From NCBI RefSeq assembly GCF_040802235.1, contig NC_133174.1, positions 108,319,647-108,383,646 of the forward strand: a stretch of DNA of 64,000 bases. The letters are read 5' to 3'. Below, one piece after another: positions 9,843 to 21,392 of this stretch. How positions within the stretch are numbered: position 1 is the first letter of the stretch; each line of letters begins with the position of its first letter. The translations under genes were made by a program, and so were the position numbers. The notes beneath the pieces are model-generated. The model was given only the letters and a program-made list of their open reading frames with translations. It was not told the DNA's origin and made no database searches. Source of the DNA: Manis javanica. Its lineage: Eukaryota > Chordata > Mammalia > Pholidota > Manidae.

Positions 9843-10506
9843 ACAAGAAATAATGACTGTTGGTGAGGATGTGGAGAAAAGGAAACCCTCGTGCACTGTT
9901 GGTGGGAATGTATATTGGTGCAGCTGCTATGGAAAACGTATGGAGGTTCCTCAAAAAATTGAAAAGAGAAATACCTTGTGACACAGCTATTCCACTTCTG
10001 GGTATTTATCCAAAGAAAATTCAATTTCAGAAGACATATGCATCCCTATGTTTATTGAAGCATTATTTATAGTTATACATTCTATACATTCCAAGATATG
10101 GAAGCAACCTAAATGTCCATCTATAGATGAATGGATAAAAAGGATGTGGTACATATGTACAATAAGAGTATTACTCAGCCATAAAAACAATGAAATCTTG
10201 CCATTTGTGACAACATGGATGGACCTAGAGTGTGTTATACTGAGTGAAGTAAGTCAGACAAAGACATATACCATATCATATCACATACATGTGAATCTAA
10301 AAAAAAATTGAACAAACACAAAAACCCAGAAACAGACTCAAATGATTCATAAATACAGAGGGAAAACTGCTGATTGCCAGAGGGGAGGTGGGTTAGACAA
10401 TAGGTGAAGCAGATGAAGAGGATCAAGAGGTACAAACTTCCAGTTACAGAGTAAATAAGTCATGGGGTGAAAAGTACAACACAGACAATATAGTCAATTT
10501 TGTAAA

Positions 10507-10984
10507 AAAGATCTTAGTGATTTTAGAATATGTGATTCTCACACCAAGACTGTTCCTTTGCAGGAGGGCTAGAATAATTGAGACTTATTAGCAGAAATAT
10601 CAGGCTGTATTATTATTTACAGTGTATGCTTTTCAGGTTTTTCTACAGGATGTAGCTGAATCCATGCTCAAACCTGGATATATATTCAGCTTTATGAAAA
10701 TATGGTATTCAGGAATCTGACCTTGCAGAACAGGTAAGTAGGACTGTTCATATTACTATTGGACCATTCACTTTTACTTTTTTTTTCCTTTTCATCTACT
10801 GCCATAACCTGTGCAAGCTGGCACAGGCTAGCGGGGAAGTGGTGGAACCTGAGGAAGAAACAGGAGAACTAAGCAGTCTGTATACTGACTCTCAAGGATA
10901 AAGAAATTGAATGGGAATGGGTATTGGAATAGAAAGCATTTCAGATAGTGTTGTGATATTGTGATTTCTAATAGGAAATATATA
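10507..10984. other. Non-coding stretch, no gene seen
   Basis: No frame or repeat could be named. It lies between the end of the old L1 and the ancient LTR and may include the decayed 3-prime tail of the former and the 5-prime part of the latter. Confidence 0.4.
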
Positions 10985-11775
10985 TTTGATCTTCTCCATT
11001 TCTGTCATAGAGCTCCTAAAACCCTTACAATTTCCTGTGAGGAGAGCAATGAAGGTGTCCTTTGTTCTGTCAATGAGGTGACTTTTGGACCACACCTAAA
11101 GATGGGGTTGGTTGCCAGGTGAACAAACCACATGATTAAAGGGTTAGAACTTTCAGTCCCATCCGTCTGCCTCCGGGGAGGGGAAAAGGCCTGGTGGTTG
11201 AATCAGCTGCCAATGGCCAATGATTTAATCAATCATGTCTATGTAATGAATCTTCCATAGTAGTCCAAAATGACAGGATTCTGAGAGCTTCCAGGTTGTT
11301 GAACAAGTGGAGATTCAGGGGAGGGTGGTGTTACTGAAGAGGGCATGGAAGCTCCCTGCCCTTTCCCCATATCTTGCCTTATGTATATCTTCCATCTGGC
11401 CATTCCTGAGTTATTTTCTTTTATTGTAAACTGGTAATCTAATAAGTAAATTGTTTCTTTGAGTTCTATGAATTGTTCTGGCAAATTAATAGAACCTAAG
11501 GAGTGTGTCAATTGGAATTTATAATCGATAGCTGTTTGTCAGCAGCACTGTCTATCGCTGGTTGGTCAGAAGCACAGGTAATAATCTGAAATGGTGAGTG
11601 GGGGTTGAGAGGGCAGTCTTGTGGGGCTGAGCCCTTAAGCAGTGGAATCTGATGCTATTTTCAGGTGGGTAGAGTCAGAATTGAGTTAAATTGTAGGATA
11701 ACCACCTGTGTCCAGAGACTTGCTTCTGCTTGTGAAGGAGCTCTATATTGACCACACACACACTGGAATTGGGTG
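10985..11775 (+). mobile_element. Ancient mammalian LTR
   Basis: Recognised by ordered blocks that recur in mammalian genomes as one LTR family: agagctcctaaaacccttac, gaggtgacttttggaccaca, gccaatggccaatgatttaa, gagggcatggaagctccctg, then ggtaatctaataagtaaa and a terminal block with gggcagtcttgtggggctga. A primer-binding-site-like sequence follows the 3-prime end (ggaattgggtgcagaatc). I cannot name the family with certainty. Edges are approximate. Confidence 0.6.
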
Positions 11776-12359
11776 CAGAATCCAAAGTAAGTGTTTAAAT
11801 GGCACAGCAAATTCTAATCCTGAAGAACATCCATATGGTGATGTTTGGAGTCAGACAGATAGTTGCTGTTTGTAGGTTGAAACAGGCCCAGTTCATGGGG
11901 TAAGAGGAGCATCTGGACTCTGGTCAAGTAAGTTGAGGTCCAGGGAAGGCACTGAGCCTCAAATTCAAGAACTGGAGTGCAAAGCAAGAATCCAAGGCAG
12001 GAAGTCACTTTTCTAGACTGAGCAAATCCAGTGAGGATTAGAAGGATAATTAGGTGTGAGTATACGCAGGCTTCCCTTCATGTCTGCTGGTTTTAAGAAG
12101 AGCAAGACTTCTCTCAACCAACAATCCTCCAGGCTTTAAGTTTAGGGTAACCTAACCTACCCTTACTTGCTGAGTTATAAACCTACCCTACTTATTGAGT
12201 TATTGTATATCTCTGTTTGGATTGCCTCAGGGAGTAGCAGGGCTGAACTATATAGGTTGAAAGTGGCCTTAATTTGAGAAGTCCCATGGGTCTTCTATCT
12301 ATAAAAATCCACTTTTCAAAAACATCACCACTGCTTAAGAAATTGTTGAGGATTAGTTG
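11776..12359. other. Non-coding stretch, no gene seen
   Basis: Possibly some decayed internal retroviral sequence next to the LTR. No open frame of note. A short inexact duplication, cctaacctacccttacttgctgagtt against acctaccctacttattgagtt, lies at about 12150-12205. Confidence 0.4.
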
Positions 12360-12685
12360 TTATGATGGTTAATTTCATGTGTCAACTTGGCTAGGCCATG
12401 GTACCCAGATATTTGGTCAAATATTATTCTAGACGTTGCTGTGAATGTATTTTATAGATAAGATTAACATTTAAATCAGTGAACTGAGTAAAACAGGTTG
12501 TTTTCCATAATGTAGGTGGGCCTCACCCAATCAGATGAAGGCCTTAATAGAACAAAGATTGACCTCTCTGCAGGAAAGAGGAATTCTGCCAGCAGACTGA
12601 CTTGAGTTTCAACATTGTTTCTTCCTGAGGTCTCCACCCTGTTGGCCTCCACAGTTGTATGAGCCAAACCAATTCCTTAAATCTC
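12360..12685 (+). repeat. Medium-reiterated repeat, copy 1
   Basis: Shares long blocks with 58035-58382: ggttaatttcatgtgtcaac, atatttggtcaaa, agattaacatttaaatcagt, gtaggtgggcctcacccaat, gaattctgccagc, and a final block ending in ccaattccttaaatctctct. Both copies are followed by a TA-rich microsatellite. Family name not assigned. Confidence 0.75.
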
Positions 12686-12735
12686 TCTCTCTCTCTCTCT
12701 CCATATGCATATATATATATATATACACACATACA
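12686..12735 (+). repeat. CT and TA microsatellite
   Basis: A (CT)n tract is followed after ccatatgc by (AT)n and a short (AC)n. It sits on the 3-prime end of the repeat at 12360-12685. Confidence 0.9.
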
Positions 12736-14519
12736 TATATCCTAATATGAATTTATGTGACTATCACTCCATTAAGGAATATCACTTATAATGTCATGCT
12801 TCCTTCTAAACTATTCCATTAATAGCATCTCTACCCTAGTTCTCTACCTGGTTCTATCATAAGGATAATAGAGAAAAATAACAAAACTGGAAAAGTACAT
12901 ATTAATTGCATTTAAAAAACTTTTACTTTCAAGACCTCCTTATCTTTGACATCAAAATTTGGCCATAATCTTAATGATGTGTGGAAAAGTATTCACTTGA
13001 GAATGAAATATTGAACCCTGAAGGATATTAAAAGACATTGTGGACATACCTGTTTGAACAGATTTCAGCTGTGAACGTTCTTTCAAATGACTGGGAGGGG
13101 GATACATAAATGCAAATGGTGATCTCATGGTTGACCAAGCCCACCTTCTGGCTTTCTATGCAGCATAATGAATGCTGTGTCTTTGCTTTGAGTTGTAATT
13201 TCTCTTTGGGGCATGTGTTAGTTTGTTCGTTTGTTACTTTGTTAGCTCAATACAAGTTAATATTAAAATTCCTGTGTGGTCTTTGTTTTACAATGCACTT
13301 GTGTCCATCACATCATCAATATATTTATAAGCTTGAAAAACGGACTAGTGAGGTAACTTAAAATATGAGCAGTTCTACTGTGAATTTAGGTCAGATACTC
13401 TCTTAGTAACAAAGCTGCTAAGTGTTGAAACTCCTTTTTCCCTGAAGACATTTCAATCTTAGTTTTGGTTGGACATCTTCCTGGTGTTGCTGAAAGCTAG
13501 TAACTATGACATTCCTAAAGATGTTTTCTCAAGTTTCCTGTATTTTTCTTTTCTTTGACTTCACATTTGTTCTTTCCAGCTGTGGGTTTTGATCAGTTGC
13601 TTTCTAAATATTCAGTTTCTTTTAACATGTTCAGTAGAAAATTTGGATTTCTTGGTTGGAGAATACGTTTATAGAAATTATTTTAAATAAATAAATGAAA
13701 TTAAATAAATTTATTATAAAATTAGAGTCATCTGTTGAACTCTACCTTTGGTTTCATCATCCTATATTGATGTTCTTATATGAGATACACATATAGGCAG
13801 CACCTAGAATTGTGTTTGAGAGAAGACTCAACAAATACTTGTTCAGTTAACTTAGTTAATAAAACTCAAGCATACATATATGGTTTTACTAGTTTACATG
13901 TATGTATGTATGGATGTATGTTTAACCTTATATACATACATTTACCACTTGAAAATCCATACATATATGGTTTTACTAGTTTAGCTTGCAAACAAAAAAA
14001 TCATTTTAAAGAAACTATGGAAGGATACATAAGAAGTGAATTATAATGGCTATGTGGGGCTAGGGGTACTCAGTGGACAGGACAGAAATGGGAAGACTTT
14101 TTCATTGTATATCATTTGATAATTTTTTGGTTTTGAACCTTATGAAATTAATCATTGTTCAAAAATTCATATTAGGTAGACAAATCACATTCTGAAACTT
14201 TAATGTCTCATTGAAGTGGCTGGTATGAAGTTTCGAGGATAATCTAATCAGAATATAGGATACTCTCATGAATGTGTGCTTCACTTTTTGAAAATCTGAG
14301 AATATTTAGATAGAAACTGAGATTTTGCCCTTTCTATGGAAAAATAAAAGTATGGCCAAGAACATCAGTATTATAAGTAAGATTGCATCAGGAGCATATA
14401 AAATACTTAAAAGAATAAACAGTTGATACATTCTTTTAGGTACAATTGGCAGGGTAGTACAGTTAGTCCATCACACAATATTACTTAGTGGCTTGAATTA
14501 ATAAATTAAATCAACAGCA
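12736..14519. other. Non-coding stretch with a local direct repeat
   Basis: No gene seen. A perfect 26-base direct repeat is present: 13871-13896 and 13958-13983, starting catacatatatggttttact. Between them is a tatg/atgt-rich tract. The rest is A/T-rich and unassigned. Confidence 0.5.
13871..13983 (+). repeat. 26-base direct repeat pair
   Basis: Two identical 26-base units, 87 bases apart start to start, separated by microsatellite-like gtatgtatgtatgg. It looks like a local duplication, not a mobile element. Confidence 0.9.
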
Positions 14520-14765
14520 CTCCCAATTTACCTGGCTTTATTTGAGACCCGGGGATTCAGAAATGAATAAGACAGATCTGGTCCTTCCCTTCATGGGACT
14601 TACATTCTAGCAAGGAAGATAAATAATACTTTACATTAACAGGATGACATTATTCGAGGAGTACACTTGCTTTGGGAATGTTCTAGAAATACTCATTGTA
14701 GTCTAGGATATGAGGAAAGATCTTCTGGAGAAAAACATTAAGCTGAGACCCGAAGCACATGGGAT
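14520..14765 (-). repeat. L2 fragment
   Basis: The reverse-oriented L2 3-prime signature is clear: ggggattcagaaatgaataa, gacttacattctagcaagg, and a later ggagaaaaacattaagctga block. Confidence 0.75.
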
Positions 14766-15246
14766 GACTTAGATGCCTTCCTTGGCTGACTGTCTTTCTG
14801 ATGAATAGAGCAAATCTGTCAGCAGCTTCTATCAACTCTTTCCCAATCTAATTTGCATCTCTCTATATACCTGAAAGTAAGACAATTGTTTTTCCTAAAA
14901 ATATCCTGATCCCTATCTTCACAAATTCAGGCAAAGCATTGCTGTAATTTTTTTAAATGGCTTCTGTTCTAAACTTGATACATTCAGTAGGTAATTCCTG
15001 CTGCCTTCTTTGCATGTGGATTGCTCTTCCACATGTAGTCCAAATCCTTTACCATTTTCATATTTTTCTAGATAACATTGACTATGGTATCACATTACTA
15101 CATGATGGCATTGTAGGTTATTAAGCGGGACTTCACAAAACCTCTAATGTCTCACCAATGAAAAGTTTCCACATTTTCCATGTCATTTCCTATACTCATA
15201 GGGCATTGTATAAGGGGAGTGGTGTTAGAAAGAATTCTCTGGCATA
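14766..15246. other. Non-coding stretch, no gene seen
   Basis: No repeat family or frame recognised. Confidence 0.4.
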
Positions 15247-15317
15247 GTTATATATATATGTATATATGTAAATTTATATATTATATATATATTCATATAT
15301 ATATGTGTGTGTGTGTA
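15247..15317. repeat. TA/TG microsatellite
   Basis: About 70 bases of alternating AT with interruptions, closing in (GT)n. Confidence 0.9.
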
Positions 15318-15334
15318 TAAAATTTCAGGTTACT

Positions 15335-15690
15335 TCACTAAACCAGATCTGTGGACCTGCTACTGCACAGTAGCCACTAGCCACATGTGCCTGTTGAGCA
15401 CTTGGAGTGTGACTAGTCCTAACTGAGATGTGTTGTAAGTATAAAACACACACCAGATTTCAAATCATAGTATAAAAAAGAGGAATGTAAAATAGCTCAC
15501 TAATTTATTTGGTAGTGATTACATGTTGAAAATATTTTGGTTTTATTGGATTAGATAAAATATATTATTAAATTAATTTGGCCTATGTCTTTTACTTTTT
15601 AAGATGTGGCTACTTGAAAATTTACTATTGCATAGGTGGCTAACATGGCTCGTGCTGTATTTCTATTGGCTAATGCTGCTCTAGACCTCT
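15335..15690. repeat. Non-autonomous hAT-type DNA element, family not assigned
   Basis: The block cagtagccactagccacatg, followed by gagcacttggagtgtgacta, an A/T-rich middle, then aagatgtggctacttgaaaa and a partly inverted end, matches a common mammalian element of this type. No clear 8-bp duplication was found. Confidence 0.5.
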
Positions 15691-15787
15691 TTATTTTGTG
15701 TATGCTGGCAAAGTCTGAGGCTATTCAGAAGGCTTGGCTAATGTGTTACGGCTGTTAGTGAGCATGAGGAGTCCTCACTGCTGTTTA

Positions 15788-15804
15788 GGGAATGTTTGAC
15801 TTTT
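15788..15804 (+). repeat. 17-bp target-site duplication of L1 fragment
   Basis: gggaatgtttgactttt at 15788-15804 is repeated exactly at 16536-16552. Confidence 0.95.
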
Positions 15805-16535
15805 TTTATTATTGATATACAATCTAGCATTAGTTTCAAGTGTACAACACAGTGGTTAAACAGTTACCCATATTATTAAATCCTTACTCTGACTAGTGCG
15901 GTTACTATCTGTCAATGTAGGAAGATGCTACAGAATCATTGGCTATATTCTCCATGCTGTACTACCATCCCTGTGACCAACTTATATTATGATTGAGAAT
16001 TTTTGTGTCCCTTTATCCCCCATACCCTCCCCTCCCAACTCCAACCCCTCCCCCATGGTAACCACCAGTCATTTCTCGGTGTGTATGAGTCTACTGCTGT
16101 TCATTTTGTTTTGCTTTGTTTTTATATTCCACAAATAAGTGAAATCATATGCTCTCTTTCTCTGCTTATTTCACTTAGCATAATAATTAATTAATTGCTT
16201 ATTCCACTTAGCATAATACCCTCTAGGTCCAACCATGTTGTTGCAAATGGCAGGATTTCTTTTTTTAATGGCTGAATAATAATCCATTGTGTATATATGT
16301 ACCACATCTTCTTTGTTCATTAATCTGTTGTTGGACACTAAGGTTGCTCCCATATCCTAGCTATTGTAAATAGTGCAGCAATAAACATAGTGGTGCATAT
16401 GTCTTTTCAGATCAGGAATTTTGTTTTTTTTCTGGTTAAATTCCCAGAAGTGGAGTTACTGGTTCAAACGGTAGAAAGTTTTAGTTTTTTGAGGAACCTC
16501 CATACTGATTTCCACAGTGGCTGCACCAATTGATG
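15805..16535 (-). mobile_element. 5-prime-truncated L1
   Basis: Reverse-oriented L1: the 3-prime UTR is on the left (ttattattgatatacaatct) and ORF2 C-terminal sequence on the right, ending in caccaattgat. Diagnostic blocks read on + are cccctcccccatggtaacca, tagcataataccctctagg, gtaccacatcttctttg and aggaacctccatactg. Exact 17-bp duplications mark both edges. The same L1 type recurs at 62682-64000. An internal duplication is described separately. Confidence 0.93.
16164..16219 (-). repeat. Internal duplication within the L1 fragment
   Basis: tgcttatttcacttagcata (from 16164) is nearly repeated as tgcttattccacttagcata (from 16197), joined by attaattaattaa-like sequence. Other L1s here have this block once. 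Confidence 0.8.
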
Positions 16536-16552
16536 GGGAATGTTTGACTTTT

Positions 16553-17376
16553 AAACAGAATCAGTTAGTGACATGGGTCAAAGTCTGTGGATGCAACGGA
16601 GACTTTGTTGGGATGAGGGGAGGGACTGGAGGAAGAAACCTGATCACATGCTGCTCAGGTGCTACCTAATGATAAGAGGAAATTCCTAATCATGTCATGG
16701 TTATGGGATTGGGACCATTGTTTCCAAGGAGTTCATGCTGCTTAGTTTGCCCATGGAACATCAAGGCAAGCCCGAAGAAAGAGGTGTAATTTTTCATCAG
16801 AAGAAATTTAACCTGAAGAAATAGAAGCTGAGCCTCCTTATAAACAAAGTTGCTATACTCACATTTACTATCACCAAGCATAAAGAAGGCAAATCCTGTC
16901 AAAAATACTTTGCAATTCTGTGGAGCATTTCATCCTAAAAGTACCTTAGTAACATTAATTCATTCATCAGAATTTGTAAAATGTTGCATAGTGAGCACTA
17001 CAATCCCATTTATGGATTAGGGTAGAGTCAGTGATGGTCAAACACTTGCCAGAGTTACGTAGTGTTTCGGAGAGCTCGCCTGTCAGCATGGAAGAAGTGA
17101 AATGTAAAGCCAAAAGGCAGTTTTGAGACAGGATTAAAAAGGATGTGGTAGAATAGTGCATTCCCACTTTCTCCATTCCCTTGACTAACAGAATTGAACA
17201 ATTGTACGAGAGTTTTGTAGATGGCCATTGATTTAAATGTCCCTGGTGGGCTTAACATTTAAAGCATGTAAAATGCACAGACATGAATGTATTCAGTTTG
17301 TTTTTGTAATGGTCTTTTTTGGGATCTAGTTTGTTTAGAGTAGGGATTACTTGTTTGTCACATACAATCATTCTGA
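16553..17376. other. Non-coding stretch, no gene seen
   Basis: No frame of interest or named repeat. Base composition is ordinary. Confidence 0.4.
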
Positions 17377-17929
17377 TGCCGGGGTTCTTCTTCATGAAGC
17401 CGAAGAATGAGCTTCACAAACACTCAAGGTAGGAAAGCAAAGTACAAGCTTTTATTTAGAGATAAAGTGAAAGGACAGAGCTCCCGGCTCACACCAGGAG
17501 GGGACAAGAAAGTGCGTAGTGGTGCATTGTCTAGGGGGTTTTATAGGCAGTTGAGGATTTTTTGAGAACATGAAAAAAACTTAGGGGTGTGGACTTGCAT
17601 CACCTGCCCTGTCCTCAAGGTGAGCTGGGTCATAGCCTGATTGCTGGGGCTGACAGCGGAGTCATGAGTTATGCTGATACCCTTGCGGAACACTCAAGCA
17701 TTCTAGGCCAAATTGCTCCTGGCCTTTTGACCTTTAACTGATCTCACTGAAGATGTCTATATCTTTATCCTAGAGAATTAGTGTGACCTTGACTTTGCAT
17801 GATGCTTAGCACAGAGTTTCAGAAGGGACTTCTTTGCCCATTGTTACATTGCTCTGACTGTAAATATTCTGCCCTGCTTTTCCCAGAGGCCCTCACCCTA
17901 CTCTGACTACACCCACCATCCGGGTCTCA
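17377..17929 (-). mobile_element. Solo LTR, gammaretrovirus-like layout
   Basis: A 553-bp segment with ends tgccggggtt on the left and cgggtctca on the right, so the minus strand starts TGAGACCCG and ends CCCCGGCA (TG...CA). On the minus strand a TATAAAA box (17545-17539) is followed 83 bases later by AATAAA (17456-17451), with a CT-rich stretch between, as in gammaretroviral-type LTRs. No internal genes remain. A flanking duplication is not clear: aaat against tgat or gaat, depending on where the edge is drawn. Class is inferred from layout only. Confidence 0.75.
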
Positions 17930-17934
17930 ATTTC

Positions 17935-18560
17935 TTTATCCCACAAGCATTTACTGAGGACTCATTATTGCCAGGGTGAATTGGACATCTTTCCTGACCT
18001 TGGGAAACTTATAGTCTGGTAGGAAGAGGCAGGCAGGTGAAAAATACCAGAAAGTGTTTCAAGTGCTCTGATGAGAGGAGTACATCCAAGATTGATAGTA
18101 TCTAAGACTTAGGTAGCACTTTCTATGTACCAAGCACTGTTCTAAAGTGCTTTTATGTATAATAACTTATTTAACCTTCAGGAGAATCCTACAGATAAGG
18201 AATTATTTGTAGTCCCATTTTACAAAATACCACAAATGGGCAAAAAGAGACTCAGTGATTTGCCCAAGGTCACAGTGAGGGATTCAAACCCAGGAACCTG
18301 TGCCACCTGGTGGGACAGAAAATGTTTGCTAGGGAAAATGATACTTGAGCTGAGTCTGGTAAAAGGAGAAGCTCTTTGCTAAGCTGGCACGAATGGGGGC
18401 ATTCTTATTACGATGATTATATGAGCAAAGACCTGCCAAAATGAAGCACTTAGCTCAAAAGAAAATGGTTCAGAGAACGGAGAGGGAAAGGTGGAAAGAG
18501 GAGGGAATAGAGTAGGCCAACCAGAACTACAGGGAAGGAGGAGGCTGGAAAAGAGGAAAT
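17935..18560 (-). repeat. L2 fragment interrupted by a MIR
   Basis: Left part 17935-18095 has cccacaagcatttactgagg and cttatagtctggtaggaag. Right part 18310-18560 has tgatacttgagctgagtctg and gagcaaagacctgcc. Both are reverse-oriented L2 blocks in the right order, with a MIR between them. Confidence 0.65.
18100..18305 (-). repeat. MIR SINE
   Basis: Reverse MIR: accaagcactgttctaaagt, then cccattttacaaaatacc, gatttgcccaaggtcacag and gattcaaacccaggaacctg. Confidence 0.85.
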
Positions 18561-18659
18561 TTGAAACTTGACAAAGTTTGTTCAGTAGAATATCTCAGGA
18601 TTCATTTACCAAAGCTCCTGCATTCCCCTTTAGCAGAGACAGCTGAAAATTTAACTATG

Positions 18660-18795
18660 TTTGAGCCACTGATTGTGCGACTGGGAAAATCAGTTTAATT
18701 CTCTGGGCCTCAGTTTTCTCATCAGCAAAATCAAAGGCCAAGCCAAAATGGTCTTTGCATTCCCCTCCAGCACTAGTCTCATGATTTCTGTGAGT
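18660..18795 (+). repeat. MIR core fragment
   Basis: Contains ctctgggcctcagttttctc followed by atcagcaaaatcaa, the MIR core order. Confidence 0.65.
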
Positions 18796-19339
18796 TCTAA
18801 TGTGCAAAGAAGAGGCCAATTTTAAACTGATAAATGATTTCCATTTCAGAAAGTTGAAACTATTTTATATAATAATACCATGGTAAATTTTAGAAAAGGC
18901 ATCTTAAGCTTTAAAATCCAACACTTGCTCTAGACACTTCCACTTGGAGAGTGTTACCATGTTCCCTGTGGGAGTAAATGCCCCTCAATTCCTCTTCTAT
19001 GTTTAACACAACTGCCTCTCCATTGGTTCTGATGTTCTCTTGTTTCTTACTTGGAGGTGACCTCTTTTCCTTCCCACTGATCTTCGGCATCTCTTCTGGC
19101 AACTAAGTCTTCTGTGAGTCTAAGTTCCCCTGAGTTTTCTTAATTGTTTCCATTGTTTTAACTACTATCTTTACATAAATATCTTCCAATTAAGTGCTCT
19201 AGTTCTGTATCTCTAGTGGATACCATCCCATCTAAAAATGACAGGGCTAAAAAATAACTCTGCATCAAAAGTTCTCCAAGGCCTTTCCTCCTTAATATTA
19301 ATAAACCACATTATTTTCTTCTTCCATTCTCAGTACAGA
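18796..19339. other. Non-coding stretch, no gene seen
   Basis: No recognisable repeat or exon. Confidence 0.4.
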
Positions 19340-19680
19340 AAGGTCAGAAACTACAATAAGCAAAAGAATATAATCACCCCCATAATCCTACACACCGAAT
19401 GGATACTCAGTATTACTATCTTGCTGTAGTTTTCTAAATAATCTTCTCTTATGTATATATATGTGTGTGTATTGTAGGGGTCCTACATATTGTTTTGTAA
19501 CCTGCCATGAACATCTTTCCATTTCAACACATGAAATCATACGCTGTTTTGAAAGACTGTGGATTATTCAATTATATACTCATATAATATGGTTAACCAA
19601 ATTCCTGACATTTGGGAATTTATTTTCAACTTATGGACATGAGAAACAGTACTTATATGAATTCCCATTGCTTGTATTAT
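19340..19680 (-). repeat. Probable old L1 3-prime end
   Basis: Blocks such as tattgttttgtaacctgcca, catgaacatctttccatttc and ggttaaccaaattcctga resemble the reverse-oriented 3-prime end of old L1 families. Short TA/GT tract at 19453-19471. Weak call. Confidence 0.4.
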
Positions 19681-19769
19681 GCATGTCACTTATCACACAC
19701 AGCTGGTATAATGGTTATGTAAGCTTTGATATATCTCCCCCAAATGTTTTAATACTTTTTGAGACCACG

Positions 19770-19862
19770 TCTTATATTTCTTTGTGTCTCTCATAGAGTT
19801 TAGCATTGGCTTTGCATATGGGATACATTCAATAAATACTTGTTGAATGAATGGAGAGATGA
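19770..19862 (+). repeat. L2 3-prime end
   Basis: Ends in gggatacattcaataaatac followed by ttgttgaatgaatg, the L2 terminus. Confidence 0.75.
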
Positions 19863-21049
19863 GGTTCCAAGCTTGGGTGACGGGGAATGATACATTTATT
19901 GACAAAAAGAGGGGCACTGGTTTGGGGAAGAGAGAAGATGAATTTGATTTAAACATGTTAGTTTGAGGTGACGGGTAGTCTCAGTTTAAAAAAAATATTT
20001 TTTAACAAGTGGAACACTTTAGTCAGTTGCCTGTCAATTTTATTTCAGTAGACTCAAGCTAAAGGACAATTCCAGAAACCTTTAGTGTTAGGTGGCATTC
20101 CAGAGTCCTTACTACAGCAGCTTGGTTACTTATAGTGAGAATGCTACTCTCTTTTTGAGTTGGTCAATTTGATTAAGAGCTGGCATTTGAGGGCTCTGTC
20201 CTTTCCCATATTGAGATGTAATTGACATACAGTGAATTGCACATATTTAAAGTGTTATCTATTTAGTTGTCTTAACTTCACAGCTTTGTGGAAAACTATG
20301 TGTAAGGTGAACGTAGAGGATAGGGACCTCCTTTTTCTAATTTCTGAATGCCCCTGTTACATAATCCATTAATCATGGTGTTACTGGCTCTGCAATGAGA
20401 ACCATGAATATATTTGTGTAGCAACAGGATGCATCAGGAAGCCCTTTTGTGGAAACTTAGAAATTGGCACTCTTTATCTAATATGTCTGACTTTTCCCTG
20501 GTATCTCTCATTATAAATGCCAGATGATTTAGTTAGAACTCTTGGTTAGAAGTAACAAAACCTTCTTGGAGCTAACTGAAAGCTCCAATAGTGACCTAAA
20601 GTCATGAACACTGTTTTACCAAATTCTTAATAGCTAGGCGAAGACTTTCCCTATCTAGTCTAGATTCCACCCAGGCCAGGTATTAGTTAATGATCAGAAA
20701 GTGAGTAGCTGATATAAAAGAACCAATCAGAGACCCTCTGATGGACAGTGGGACTGAGTTTTAGAGATCCTAGCTTCAGTTTGGTTGGTCTCTTGAATAG
20801 AGGAGACATAACCTAAGGCTTGTGGCCAATCAAGTCCTACCGGGCAGCCAGGAAAGCACAAAATGCCCATCCGTAATAAGACAGAACAAGGAAGTAGATT
20901 CCCTGATAACATACAGAAACAAGACATGGAGATAGTCCTGCCCGCATTCTGGTCTCTGATTTCATTGAATTCCTGAGTCTTGACTGTCTCCATTTTTGTG
21001 TTCTTACCCGCAGAGAGGGAAGAAAATAGAGATGCTGCAGTTTGTCAAG
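19863..21049. other. Mostly unassigned DNA with a short old-L1 piece
   Basis: At 20205-20290 a decayed reverse L1 3-prime UTR can be seen (gagatgtaattgacatacag). Nothing else is recognised. No gene. Confidence 0.4.
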
Positions 21050-21392
21050 ACCCATTAACAGCTTTATTGAGCTATAACTGACATTCAATGCACTGCACAC
21101 TGTAATAGTGCACAAATACTGATATCCATATACACTTGTAAATCCATTACTGCAAAAGTGAAAATGAGTATAACCACCAATCCTAAAAGTTTCCTTGTAC
21201 CCCTTTGTCTTTCCTACTTTTCCTCACTCCCTCTTCTCATCCTCAGCGATCTGTTTCAATCACTCTAGACTCATTTTCCTTTTCTAGACTCTCATGTAAG
21301 TAGAATCATACAGTATATACCCATTTGCATGGCATCGTTCACTTAGAATAGTAATTTTGAGATTCATCCAGGTTAAGTGTATCATGTTGGTG
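21050..21392 (-). mobile_element. Old L1 3-prime fragment
   Basis: Reverse L1 signature: gctttattgagctataactg, cactccctcttctcatcctc, then gtaagtagaatcatacagta and cacttagaatag. Confidence 0.75.

Larger units (their letters stand above)
3341..10506 (+). mobile_element. Old 5-prime-truncated L1, split into three pieces by later insertions
   Basis: The pieces are 3341-3501, 9221-9421 and 9843-10506. They join into one continuous L1 ORF2 C-terminal and 3-prime UTR region. The first piece begins at aagcaagtgggactacatca. The second has gatggccaacagacacatga and aatgagataccacctcacac. The third has atggataaaaaggatgtgg and ttactcagccataaaaac. The frame is full of stops. It served as landing site for a younger L1 (3502-9220) and an LTR (9422-9842), so it is older than both. 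The 3-prime boundary is approximate because no poly(A) tail is visible. Confidence 0.85.
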
